NCBI GenBank assembly: GCA_022821275.1
Contig: JAJEDY010000021.1
Coordinates: forward strand, 16,592-80,591
DNA from: Candidatus Latescibacterota bacterium
GTDB lineage: Bacteria; Latescibacterota; UBA2968
Direction of reading: 5' to 3'
Length of the DNA stretch: 64,000 nucleotides
In this document: positions 28,228-37,133 of the stretch, piece by piece
How positions within the stretch are numbered: the stretch's first letter is position 1
Layout of the letters: every line of letters begins with the position of its first letter
Position numbers and translations under genes: made by a program
The notes under the pieces: model-generated
The model's database searches: none
What the model was told of the DNA's origin: nothing
The model's input: only the letters and a program-made list of their open reading frames with translations

Positions 28228-29202
28228 TCAAAAAAATAAAGAGGCCGAAATGCGGTACGTATTGTCGAGTTGGTCGTGTTCCATAAAGGCGAGATCTACG
28301 CCAAATCGACTGAGTTGCAGGCCAGTGCCCGCCGTAAAGTGCCCGTCCTTATATCCGAGGCGAAATGCGAGGCGGTGTTGCAGGCGGTATTCTGTCCCCA
28401 GTTGTATGCTGCGCGTTTTTTCTCGTGTCGATTTTTTGTCATTCAGGTGCGTGCTAAAACCGACTGTCATATCGCCGCCGGGCACCCTGCGTTGGAGGGC
28501 AGAGCCAATGAGAAGAGACGGCGAAATGCGATCTGCAATGCCGTCGGGAAATGCAATGCGCGTCTTTGTAAGATCGCGTATTGCCGCGCCAATGCGAAAC
28601 GTCGAGGTGGGTATATAGAGTAGGCCGATGTCCAGGCCAAAGCCGCTTCCGATGCCCACGCTGAGATCGCGTCTGATCATTTTTATTCCTGCTCCAAGAC
28701 GCAATTTATCTGTGATATGTCGCCCATAAGCGATTCGAAAGACATAATCAGCAGTGCCAATTTTATCGATTATTACGGGGCGATTGTCTGGGCCAATTGG
28801 ACGGTCTGGATCTTCCAGACCCGTCAGGGCAATTCCATCAACGCCAGCGCGAACAATGCCCAGGCCAATGCCGCCTTTTCTCAGGGGCAAGCGCAATGCA
28901 AAAATATCGTGATTCACACTGCCGCCAAATTGCTCGGCATGTTGTATGTGAATCTCTCGTTTGGGTGGTGATGAACTTTTGCCGAAGCCCGTCCTGGAAT
29001 ACACCTCTGGGACAAGTCCTGCGGGATTCCAATAGATTGCTGTTGCATCAAAACTAAGCGCGACATAAGCACTGCCCATGCCCAGAGCGCGGGCACCGGC
29101 ACCCAATAAGAGTGGATCACCTGTATAATGGGATGTCTGTGCAAGAGTTGGACTTGTAAGCGTGCATATGCTATACAGCGCCAGGGTCGCAAAGCGTTTC
29201 AA
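28228..29202 (-). CDS. PorV/PorQ family outer-membrane protein
   Basis: 324 residues with a signal peptide ending LAQ. LLLGAGARALGMGSAYVAL followed by ATAIYWNPAGL is the characteristic N-terminus of the PorV/UPF0164 barrels of the FCB group. The rest alternates strands and ends in the aromatic SASLFF. In Bacteroidetes, PorV shuttles cargo of the type IX secretion system; nothing else of that system is in the window, so only the family is certain. The start is a TTG that overlaps the upstream stop (TTGA), a case of tight coupling. Confidence 0.9.
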   Translation of the reverse strand: MKRFATLALYSICTLTSPTLAQTSHYTGDPLLLGAGARALGMGSAYVALSFDATAIYWNPAGLVPEVYSRTGFGKSSSPPKREIHIQHAEQFGGSVNHDIFALRLPLRKGGIGLGIVRAGVDGIALTGLEDPDRPIGPDNRPVIIDKIGTADYVFRIAYGRHITDKLRLGAGIKMIRRDLSVGIGSGFGLDIGLLYIPTSTFRIGAAIRDLTKTRIAFPDGIADRISPSLLIGSALQRRVPGGDMTVGFSTHLNDKKSTREKTRSIQLGTEYRLQHRLAFRLGYKDGHFTAGTGLQLSRFGVDLAFMEHDQLDNTYRISASLFF

Positions 29203-29795
29203 TGATTGGCCTCTACATGGGGGATGAAAATGGCGATATTGCCGGGACGCAATGCCGATCCCAGGGCTTTGATATCGACAGGAGATAAAGTGATGTGCGG
29301 GGTGGCACCTGTTGAAACTCCGTCCGCTCGAATGACGAGGTTTGGCGCAAAATAGAGACGGGAACGATGGCGAGGCCCTTCTATCAGACGTCTGGAGAAG
29401 TCGAGGGGGAAAAGCCGCCCGCGAAGTCGCAGATTGGCATTGCCGGGTTCAACCGAGATGGGATCAATTCTGTTCACAAAGCGGTAGTTATAGGTGTGGC
29501 GTTCTTCTATCGGTGACAAGCTGAGAATAGCGCATGTTCTCAGCACATTGCCCTGTGCTTTGAGGTGAATTTGCTTTGACGGAATGTCGATGATAAGGTA
29601 GAAGTCGTCCGGTGATGTTTTAACCTGGTCGAGTTCGCGAACGAGGGCTTCGCGGTAGTTTTGGAGAACGATTTTGTCCTGACCAGATACATGGGTTTCT
29701 ACAAGAAGCAAAAAACTTAGTAGATATAGACCCGGTCGCCAACTTGTAGTGAGCGATACACAAAGGCCAGGTCTTCGTCGTTGAGGCGAATACAT
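29199..29795 (-). CDS. Degenerate L,D-transpeptidase-like exported protein
   Basis: About 198 residues; the start is uncertain. The ATG at 29793-29795 gives a long n-region before the hydrophobic signal segment (GLYLLSFLLLVETHVSGQ) and overlaps the 3' end of the transpeptidase gene by 79 bases. The mature part echoes YkuD-fold landmarks: YLIIDIPSKQIHLKAQGNVL matches the first strands of the neighbouring L,D-transpeptidase, and LSPVDIKALGSALRPGNIAI matches its LNDEDLAFVYRSLQVGD end. The catalytic HGC is absent, replaced by a PHIT stretch. It may be a non-catalytic partner or binder of peptidoglycan. It overlaps the PorV start by 4 bases. Confidence 0.6.
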   Translation of the reverse strand: MYSPQRRRPGLCVSLTTSWRPGLYLLSFLLLVETHVSGQDKIVLQNYREALVRELDQVKTSPDDFYLIIDIPSKQIHLKAQGNVLRTCAILSLSPIEERHTYNYRFVNRIDPISVEPGNANLRLRGRLFPLDFSRRLIEGPRHRSRLYFAPNLVIRADGVSTGATPHITLSPVDIKALGSALRPGNIAIFIPHVEANH

Positions 29796-30304
29796 CCGTG
29801 CGTGATATGCCGTCCGAGCAATGTGGGATAAAGAGTGCCGTGAATTTCGTACCCGTCGCCCAATTTGAGGGCGTAGGCACCGAGGGTTGTTCGGTCGAGA
29901 CGCCGAAACTCCCAGGGTAATACAGTGGGTTCTTCTCCATTTTCGACAAAGGCCCACAGGGGCTTGGCCCAGATGGGGTCTGTCACTTTGTGCAAAATAG
30001 TTCTGATACCCAATGGGGTGTAAAACTGCCAGCGTGCCGAAGCACCCGGATGAAGCAGTACTTTGCCGCTGCCTGTCGCACACGTCGCTTCTCGTATCAT
30101 CTGGTTGTTGTGCCAAACTTGAAGACGGTTGTGTGCGGTATCAATAACGATGTAGGTCTCGGTTGCGTGCCGTTTCAATGCTTCCTGGAGCGATGCGATA
30201 TCAGCTTTGAGTTGTTCGATATCCGTTTCTCGCGCGGGTAGATGCGAGCAAAAACTGAAGAACAAATAGAGCGCGAGGAATAATATGGTGTGAAAGCTGT
30301 GCAT
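29717..30304 (-). CDS. L,D-transpeptidase (YkuD domain)
   Basis: 195 residues from the ATG at 30302-30304, which opens a signal peptide (FHTILFLALYLFFSFCSH). A short coiled coil (TDIEQLKADIASLQEALKR) precedes the YkuD domain, with YIVIDTAHNRLQVW, the EIHGTL motif and the catalytic ITHGCIRL. These enzymes make 3-3 crosslinks in peptidoglycan or attach proteins to it, in the periplasm. A longer open frame reaches back to 30508 but crosses the terminator at 30322, so I rejected it. The next gene is a catalytically dead relative. Confidence 0.9.
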   Translation of the reverse strand: MHSFHTILFLALYLFFSFCSHLPARETDIEQLKADIASLQEALKRHATETYIVIDTAHNRLQVWHNNQMIREATCATGSGKVLLHPGASARWQFYTPLGIRTILHKVTDPIWAKPLWAFVENGEEPTVLPWEFRRLDRTTLGAYALKLGDGYEIHGTLYPTLLGRHITHGCIRLNDEDLAFVYRSLQVGDRVYIY

Positions 30305-30321
30305 GTATGGCTTAGAAATTG

Positions 30322-30356
30322 CAAAACCGAGGTGCTCTTTGCGCGCCTCGGTTTTG
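30322..30356 (-). terminator. Terminator between the coiled-coil lipoprotein and the L,D-transpeptidase
   Basis: CAAAACCGAGG pairs with CCTCGGTTTTG in an 11-bp stem. It lies just downstream of the minus-strand gene ending at 30384 and ends in four T on that strand. Confidence 0.7.
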
Positions 30357-30383
30357 TCTTTATAAAAAGATATTTGGGTGGTG

Positions 30384-31010
30384 TTACAGGCGGAAATACC
30401 AGGGTTTATGTCGTTCTTTCCAGTCTTCGATTTTCTGGAGCGCGACCGTAACTGCACCCTGAACCTCAGTGAGTTTGGTTTCTGCATCCTGCGCTTGAGC
30501 GAGCGCATCTCTGTATTGCCCGTTGTCGAGGCTGCCGCGTGCGTCGCTTATGTTGCTCTCGGCCTGATTCAGGTCGGCGTTGAGTTGATCGAGATCATCG
30601 TCCGCGCCTTTTCCACGAGGTGCTTCACCCAAACTGACTCTGGTTTCTGAAATGCCAGGCGTTACGCGTTCGATAATCGCCTGGGTATCGGCCTCCAGTT
30701 GTCTATTGGTGTCAGCCTCAGATTTGGCGCTATTGGCTAACTCTTGAGCTTCTACATAAAGAGGCTCGGCCTCGTCAAATTTATTGAAGAAAAAGAACTT
30801 TTTTTCTTCAAACTTCTTAGCGGCACTATCTATGGCAGCAGATGCCACCCGATAGGCCTCTGGCGCATAAGTCTCGGCCTGAGATGCCTGTGCTGCGGCA
30901 TAAGCGGCCTCAGTATCAGCTTTCAATTTGACCAATTCTTCGGAAGGCCCACAACCCGTTATGGCAAGTGCCATAACCAGAATCGTGCAAAGGCTTAAAA
31001 TGGATCGCAT
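30384..31010 (-). CDS. Coiled-coil lipoprotein (DUF4398-like)
   Basis: 208 residues from the ATG at 31008-31010, preceded by AAGGAG. The signal peptide ends in the lipobox AITGC, so the protein should be lipid-anchored. The rest is an Ala-, Glu- and Gln-rich helical chain with long coiled-coil stretches (AAYAAAQASQAETYAPEAYR, then DDLDQLNADLNQAESNISDA), similar to DUF4398 periplasmic proteins. Function unknown; an envelope spacer or scaffold role is a guess. A terminator follows. Confidence 0.75.
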   Translation of the reverse strand: MRSILSLCTILVMALAITGCGPSEELVKLKADTEAAYAAAQASQAETYAPEAYRVASAAIDSAAKKFEEKKFFFFNKFDEAEPLYVEAQELANSAKSEADTNRQLEADTQAIIERVTPGISETRVSLGEAPRGKGADDDLDQLNADLNQAESNISDARGSLDNGQYRDALAQAQDAETKLTEVQGAVTVALQKIEDWKERHKPWYFRL

Positions 31011-31140
31011 CCTTAGACTCCTTAGTTTGTCGTCATGAAGGGGCTTTACGCATTGTTTTCTTTGCGGAAGATAAAACACAAATTTCAGCTTGTCAACACC
31101 AATTTTGGGATATGGGAAATGGCGTTGAACGATCCTTTAT

Positions 31141-31992
31141 TTATCGTCGTTCACTTTTTTTGTAGAAAAGTTTGTTCAGTGGGCTTTTGGGAGCCGTAAG
31201 ATATTTGGCTTCATCGGGTGTCAAAGCCTTGTCAAATACAGCGATTTCGTCGATTTGCCCGGGATATTTGTAGTGATTAAATCGCATCACGAGGTTTTCT
31301 ATATCCCAGGTTACATTTTGCTGAAGCGGACCTTTGCGCCCTGCTTCCTCGCCATCTATATACAGCGCCCATTCTGCATCGGCCTTGCCGCTGTTAAAGT
31401 TGGACCAGGTAATCGCGACGTGGTGCCAGTCGCTTGCACGCCAGTTGGCGGGAACCGAAATCACGTATTTATCGACCTCCTGGTCGCTAATTTCATGTTG
31501 TTTGTCGGGATAGCATCCAAACCGGAGTGTGCCATCGGATTTTTTGAAATCGACGAATACAACTGCATCATCCCACGGATATTTTTCGCCGTCTTTTTTC
31601 CCAACATGAAAAGGTTCGGGATAGTTGGATTCGAAGCTGGCGATGTCGGTTTGGAGCCAGAATGCAATGCTGCCAGACCACGCGCTGTTGGCACTGTAGG
31701 CGAGGTTGTTTTTTCCGTTGTAATTGAGTGCGCCAGCATCTGGATTAAAAGCCAAATACCCGTCGGGATTGCCGCCTTGCTTGATGTGGTTGGTGTTGGC
31801 GGTATCAAAGGTCGCCAATGGGTCGCCAAGGCTGTCGAGGGCATCCACGCCTTTTTCAAAGTTGGCAAAAAAAAGTATGTGTGCTCGCAGGCTCTCTTCA
31901 ATGGCCTTTTCGGGACCACCACAAGCTGTTGTGATCGCTAAAAATATGAAGGTTAAAGTGCCACGAGATAGTTGGGGAAGATGGCGCAACAT
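31141..31992 (-). CDS. LamG-domain (concanavalin A-like) lipoprotein
   Basis: 283 residues. The signal peptide ends in ITTAC, a lipobox. The mature region is a LamG/laminin-G-like jelly roll: SGSIAFWLQTD, DWHHVAITW, ALYIDGEEAG and PGQIDEIAVFDKALTPDE are typical landmarks. Such domains bind sugars or proteins at the cell surface. AGGAG lies 9 bases before the ATG. It is probably expressed alone, with the divergent giant permease gene starting 250 bases away. Confidence 0.88.
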   Translation of the reverse strand: MLRHLPQLSRGTLTFIFLAITTACGGPEKAIEESLRAHILFFANFEKGVDALDSLGDPLATFDTANTNHIKQGGNPDGYLAFNPDAGALNYNGKNNLAYSANSAWSGSIAFWLQTDIASFESNYPEPFHVGKKDGEKYPWDDAVVFVDFKKSDGTLRFGCYPDKQHEISDQEVDKYVISVPANWRASDWHHVAITWSNFNSGKADAEWALYIDGEEAGRKGPLQQNVTWDIENLVMRFNHYKYPGQIDEIAVFDKALTPDEAKYLTAPKSPLNKLFYKKSERR

Positions 31993-32164
31993 GTGTAAAG
32001 TCTCCTGAAAAAGAGTTCAGCATATTGTGAAGTTAAACGCACAAGTTGATATACTCTCAAAATGCGGGTATGTCAATACCAAAATCAATGAAACTACAAA
32101 GATAGCTTAAATACTCGAAAAAACAATAGCTGAGATACGCGAAAATTCTGTCTCGGAAATTGTC

Positions 32165-32193
32165 TTGACATCTCAAAAGTTATTTGTTAGCAT
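32165..32193 (+). promoter_or_regulatory. Sigma-70-like promoter for the giant permease gene
   Basis: TTGACA, a 17-base spacer, then TAGCAT. It lies 50 bases upstream of the chosen ATG at 32243 and covers the alternative TTG start at 32165, arguing against that start. Confidence 0.6.
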
Positions 32194-32242
32194 AAATTCA
32201 ATTTTCCCAAAATGTTCGGCATTCTTAACAGGAGCCTCCTCG

Positions 32243-35200
32243 ATGCGTAAAATCGGCACAGGTATTCTCTGGGTCATCACGATTTTAATGTTGTCTTCGG
32301 TGACCATTTTTAATCCGGGACAGGTGACGGATTTTTTTGTCACGCTTTTTAATATTAAACCGAGTATTCCCGAACTCAAACCCATTGAAATTTCAGAACG
32401 CGATCGAGAAATTCGATCCATTGCCGAGTCCGTTACACAAGAAGATGTAAGCCAAATTATTACCGACCTGTCGGGAATGGGATCTCGGGTGCCGGGCTAT
32501 GTGGGGCATCGGCAGGCTTTTGAATATGTCAAACGGCATTTTGAACAATTTGGTCTCGAAGATATCGTGGTCGAAGAGCACACGGTAACGGTTCCCGTTG
32601 ACAAAGGTGCTTCACTTACTTTGATGGATACCGGCGAAGAAATTGCGATCTACGGTTTTTGGCCCAACCATGTACAAACGCCCTCTGTGCCCAGCGCTGG
32701 GATTTCGGGGGCGCTCATTTATGGGGGCAAAGGGTCGTTTTCAGAACTCAATGGCAAAAAGGTCGAAGGCAGCGTTGTTCTGATGGACTTCGATTGTGGC
32801 CAGGGTTATTTAAGCCCGCGTATGCTGGGGGCACAGGCCATTTTATTTTACGACAATGGGCGGGTTACACAGGGTCAGGCTTTGGATAAGTTTTTGCCCG
32901 TGCCCGTTGATGTGCCCCGGTTCTGGGTGAAAAAAGACGATGCTTTGCGTTTGCTCGCATTGGCCCAAACGCAATCTCCCGAAGTGCGTTTAACGTCGAA
33001 GATGGATTGGGAAGAGGTGCCGACCTGGAATATTTTTGCAACCGTTCCCGGATCCGAAGACTATATCACTGAGCGCGAAGAGCGCAAGTGGAAAGATCAG
33101 CAGATTGTGCTGAGTGCTTTTTACGACGCCATTTCCGTTGTACCCGCTCTCGCGCCGGGCGCTGAAAATGCGTCCGGGTTGGCTGCGCTTTTACACACTG
33201 CCCGCGTTTTGAAACAGAATCCGCCCAAATATTCGGTGACCTTTTTGGCAACTGGCGCACATTTCCAGGGGCTGGCTGGCATCAATGATTTTGTGTATCG
33301 CCACTCGCGCGAGAGCGATCATTTCCGCGATAAAATTCCCGATAGTTTATCGGTTGCCGGTGCTTATCTCGATGGCGAACTTATTCCGCGCGATAGCGAA
33401 GACTTTGAAGAGCTCATTCCCGGCAGCTATAAAATTGATTTTCGATTATTTATCGGATTGGACTTGTCGAGTGAATCCGATCAGTTGGCGAGCTTTTCGC
33501 ATGGCACCTTTAACAACCCGAATTGGCAGACAGATAATTATCTGAATAATCTGCTGGCACCTTATGCAGACAAATTCGATAAATATATGGCCAAAGTTTT
33601 TCCGGGCGAAGAAGCGCGCCATGTCGATGCGATTGCACCGCCAAAACGCACCTGGAAGAATTTTATGCCCATTCGTCTGGGATTCGACAGTGAGGCCGTT
33701 ACTTTTGTTGGCAAAGAAGGCATTACTCTGGCGACGCCATCAACAGTGCGGCGTTTTGTGGATACGCCCATTGATCGCGTTGAACATGTCAATATGGACA
33801 ATTTGACGCGCCAGATCCAAACGACGGTCGCTGCCATGATGAAAGCGGGCGAAGATCCCGAGTTTTTCAGGGTGTCCAAACTCAAGTTGCAAGATCGCGG
33901 ACACAGTTTGAGAGGACAAGTATTGTGGTTTGATCGCAATGTCGATTTCGCGTTGCCCCGCGTGCCCGTGCCCGGGGGCGTTGCGACGTATCGGCAACCG
34001 GGCAATGTCCACAGTTGTGCGGGGGTGCGCACACTGATTATTGACAAGACAACAGAAGGTCCCATTTACGATATCGAAAAGTTGGCAGACGATCATGAAG
34101 GAGAGGTAGATCCAAATGTGTTTGGCGAGAAAAGTAAGGTAAAGGAAACCGGATGGTTTACCTTTGATATTATGCGGAATCGATTTACCAATCGCATTTT
34201 GGCTTATGATATCGATGAAGAGGGTAATATTACGTCGGCACCCGACATGGGGACTGAGGGCGACAAAAAATTCCCACTGACGCAGCGATATGGCTGGTGG
34301 GAAAATGAAATGCTGACGGTTCTGTTCAAGAGCCGCTCCATCAGTGTTTTTGAAATTATCGATTCGAGCTATTTGTCCGCACTCGATTTTATGACGGTGC
34401 TCAATGACAACGATACGCAACCCATAGAATTTGGCTATACGTATTTGCCGGGGCAAAGCACCAAAGAGGGAGACGTGACGCGCGCTGCAGTGACGTTTGC
34501 GCGCGTGGATGAATACACGGGAGAAGCCGAGCGGTTGAAGGTTTTGATGAGTACGGGATTGTTTGGTGTTAAGTATTTGTTGATCAATGCGCCCCAGAAA
34601 TTTTTGGACAATCCGATTGATAAACGCGAAGTGAATCCCGATATTCTGGAAGAGGCGCGAGGTGAAGGGTATGAACCCGGCGTCATTTTCATGCCTTCGT
34701 ATCAGGCCGCCAGAGATATGTGGGTGATCGATGATGTGCGGATGAAACAGTTGGCGCAATTCGGTATTGAGAACAATCGTCTTACCCTGTTGCACAACAG
34801 CGCGCGCGAGGCATTGATGGAAGCGCGTCAGCACCTTGAAAATTTGGATTACGAAGGGTTTATGGCCGCATCTCGGCGGGCATGGGGACTGGAGGCGCGG
34901 GGGTATCCCGAAGTGATGGCGACGGCCAATGATACTGTTCGGGGCATTATTTTTTACTTTATTTTGTTGCTGCCGTTTTCATTTTTCTGCGAGCGATTGT
35001 TGATTGGTGCGTCGAGTATTACCGCGCGGTTGAGCTGGTTTGCCGGATTTTTTATATTTTTCTTTATTGTTCTGCGCTTTGTCCATCCGGCTTTTCAGTT
35101 GAGCAATTCCCCCTATATTATTTTTCTCGCTTTTGTGATTATGGCTCTCGGCGGTGTGGCGATGGTCATTGTCGTGTCTAAATTTGGGGATGAAGTTCGC

Positions 35201-37096
35201 AAAATGAAGCAGGCTTCTGCGGGGACTTATGAAGCCGATGTCGGGCGCATTAGCGCGACATCGGCCGCGGTTGTGCTGGGTATTTCAAATTTGCGAAAGC
35301 GCCCCATGCGCACGGGGTTGACGGCGATTACGCTGACTTTGCTGACTTTTACGACATTGTCTTTTACCTCGGTGCAGACTTCGTTGAAGTTTTACAAATT
35401 GCCCCGCGATAACGAGCCGTCGTATCAGGGGGCACTCGTGCGCGACCGATCCTGGCGCGGGATGCAAGAATCCGTGCTCAATTATCTCAATAGTGCTTTT
35501 GAAGGCCGCGCCGATATTGTGCCGCGGTCGTGGTATTTATCACAGGTGCGTGGTGAGCGCGCTTATGTGAATTTTTCTCGCGTGACAGAGGCCACTGCCG
35601 ATATGGGTCCCAAGGAGATTTACGTCGATTTCGATGTGGGCATTACCACGGGGAAAGACAGTTTTGTCAATGCGCTGTTGGGCCTTACGCCAGACGAACC
35701 CAAAATTACCGGGGCGGATCGCTATTTGATGAGCGGACGTTGGTTTGAGCCAGGAGAAGAGTTCGTTTGTCTAATACCCAATGATCTGGCCGAGCTTGTC
35801 GGTATTTTCCCCGAAGACGCTGGCACAGCTAAAATTGAAATGCAGGGACAGGTTTTTACGGTGATTGGTATTCTGGATTCTGAAATGTTTAACAAGTTCA
35901 AAGATCTGGACGATGAAAAGCTGACCCCTGTTGATACGGTAAAAGAAAAAGACGATTTGGCAGATGCACAGGATCAGGATCCGCGGGTTGTCGCGGCTGC
36001 GCCGATAGAGACCTTTACCCACCTGGAATCGACCAATGTGCTCGTCGTGCCCTATGAGTATATTCGAGATATCGGTGGCGTATTGGCTTCGGTGGCGATT
36101 GCGAATTTCAAGGATGAGAGCGGGCAGCCCAAGTTGGATTTTGTGCCCGACATCGAAGAGTTTATGGCGCGCGTGTCTTTGACGATGTTTGTGGGCAAGG
36201 ATGATGGTGTAACCGTCTATAGTTCGATTGGTTCAACGTCGCTTTCTGGATTGGGCAATTTGTTTATTCCGATCTTGATTGCGGCGCTTATTGTGCTCAA
36301 TACTATGATGGGTGCCGTGTATGAGCGTTTCCGAGAGATCAGTATTTATTCTTCGGTGGGATTGGCTCCCAATCATATTGCCGCACTTTTCCTCGCGGAG
36401 GCCGGCGTATTTGCCACACTCGGTGCGGTTATGGGATATTTAATTGGACAGGTTCTGGTGCTCATACTTTACAATCAGGGGCTGTTGGGAGGCCTGGAAT
36501 TGAATTATTCGTCGCTGTCTGCAATTTCCGCTACGTTGATAGTGATGGCAACGGTATTTCTCTCGGCGCTTTATCCAGCTAAAAAAGCTGCTGATATGGC
36601 CGTGCCCGATGTGACCCGCAAATGGGAATTCCCCGATCCGGATGGCGATCGGTGGGTATTTGATTTTCCCTTTACAGTGGGCGGTGCTGAGGTATTGGGC
36701 ATGTACTCTTATTTGACCAGGGTTTTTGAATCTTATGGCGAGGGATCGGTGGGTGATTTTGTTGCCGATCACGTGAAGTTCTGGTCTGAGGATCACGAGG
36801 GAGAACCACAATACAATATTGATCTGACGGCATGGTTGGCGCCTTATGATCTGGGGATTAGCCAGGAAGTGCAGTTAAAAGCTATTCCAACGGGTGAGCA
36901 CAATATTTATAAAATTGAAGTGGTGATCAATCGTTTGAGTGGCGATGTGGCGTCCTGGAAACGGATCAATCGCGGATTTTTAAATGTGTTGAGAAAGCGA
37001 TTCCTGGTCTGGCGTACAATTCCGGGTGACCTGAAGTTCAATTATGCAGAAGACGGACGCCGGGTTTTGTCTGGCGAAGTCGCGGCAATAGCATAA
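32243..37096 (+). CDS. Giant membrane protein: degenerate M28 peptidase-like ectodomain plus FtsX-type permease
   Basis: 1,617 residues from the ATG at 32243, which follows AGGAG. After an N-terminal helix there is an extracytoplasmic M28 aminopeptidase-like domain (about 80-450). Its metal sites look lost: the HxD motif reads FYD (about residue 292), the DNASG motif reads ENASG, and the EE pair reads AH in TGAHFQGLAGI. A second ectodomain follows, then helices around residue 900-970, another ectodomain, and a C-terminal FtsX region (VLNTMMGAVYERFREISIYS). The last 170 residues are soluble. It might be a substrate-binding permease with a dead peptidase as receptor. No ABC ATPase gene is adjacent; the OPT-like transporter follows 37 bases later. 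Confidence 0.85.
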   Translation: MRKIGTGILWVITILMLSSVTIFNPGQVTDFFVTLFNIKPSIPELKPIEISERDREIRSIAESVTQEDVSQIITDLSGMGSRVPGYVGHRQAFEYVKRHFEQFGLEDIVVEEHTVTVPVDKGASLTLMDTGEEIAIYGFWPNHVQTPSVPSAGISGALIYGGKGSFSELNGKKVEGSVVLMDFDCGQGYLSPRMLGAQAILFYDNGRVTQGQALDKFLPVPVDVPRFWVKKDDALRLLALAQTQSPEVRLTSKMDWEEVPTWNIFATVPGSEDYITEREERKWKDQQIVLSAFYDAISVVPALAPGAENASGLAALLHTARVLKQNPPKYSVTFLATGAHFQGLAGINDFVYRHSRESDHFRDKIPDSLSVAGAYLDGELIPRDSEDFEELIPGSYKIDFRLFIGLDLSSESDQLASFSHGTFNNPNWQTDNYLNNLLAPYADKFDKYMAKVFPGEEARHVDAIAPPKRTWKNFMPIRLGFDSEAVTFVGKEGITLATPSTVRRFVDTPIDRVEHVNMDNLTRQIQTTVAAMMKAGEDPEFFRVSKLKLQDRGHSLRGQVLWFDRNVDFALPRVPVPGGVATYRQPGNVHSCAGVRTLIIDKTTEGPIYDIEKLADDHEGEVDPNVFGEKSKVKETGWFTFDIMRNRFTNRILAYDIDEEGNITSAPDMGTEGDKKFPLTQRYGWWENEMLTVLFKSRSISVFEIIDSSYLSALDFMTVLNDNDTQPIEFGYTYLPGQSTKEGDVTRAAVTFARVDEYTGEAERLKVLMSTGLFGVKYLLINAPQKFLDNPIDKREVNPDILEEARGEGYEPGVIFMPSYQAARDMWVIDDVRMKQLAQFGIENNRLTLLHNSAREALMEARQHLENLDYEGFMAASRRAWGLEARGYPEVMATANDTVRGIIFYFILLLPFSFFCERLLIGASSITARLSWFAGFFIFFFIVLRFVHPAFQLSNSPYIIFLAFVIMALGGVAMVIVVSKFGDEVRKMKQASAGTYEADVGRISATSAAVVLGISNLRKRPMRTGLTAITLTLLTFTTLSFTSVQTSLKFYKLPRDNEPSYQGALVRDRSWRGMQESVLNYLNSAFEGRADIVPRSWYLSQVRGERAYVNFSRVTEATADMGPKEIYVDFDVGITTGKDSFVNALLGLTPDEPKITGADRYLMSGRWFEPGEEFVCLIPNDLAELVGIFPEDAGTAKIEMQGQVFTVIGILDSEMFNKFKDLDDEKLTPVDTVKEKDDLADAQDQDPRVVAAAPIETFTHLESTNVLVVPYEYIRDIGGVLASVAIANFKDESGQPKLDFVPDIEEFMARVSLTMFVGKDDGVTVYSSIGSTSLSGLGNLFIPILIAALIVLNTMMGAVYERFREISIYSSVGLAPNHIAALFLAEAGVFATLGAVMGYLIGQVLVLILYNQGLLGGLELNYSSLSAISATLIVMATVFLSALYPAKKAADMAVPDVTRKWEFPDPDGDRWVFDFPFTVGGAEVLGMYSYLTRVFESYGEGSVGDFVADHVKFWSEDHEGEPQYNIDLTAWLAPYDLGISQEVQLKAIPTGEHNIYKIEVVINRLSGDVASWKRINRGFLNVLRKRFLVWRTIPGDLKFNYAEDGRRVLSGEVAAIA

Positions 37097-37133
37097 CGTG
37101 CAGATTTTGTGAATTTCCTTCTGGGAGGCAATT

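Noticed and set aside
28228..29202. Evidence for a type IX secretion system from PorV
   Set aside because: PorV-like barrels are widespread in the FCB group, and no other type IX gene is in the window.
31255..31941. A 228-residue plus-strand open frame
   Set aside because: Shadow of the LamG lipoprotein gene, which has a lipobox, a good ribosome site and recognisable domain motifs.
33740..34834. A 364-residue open frame on the minus strand
   Set aside because: It lies wholly inside the giant permease gene, whose frame has clear domains; the antisense chain is His- and Arg-rich and matches nothing.
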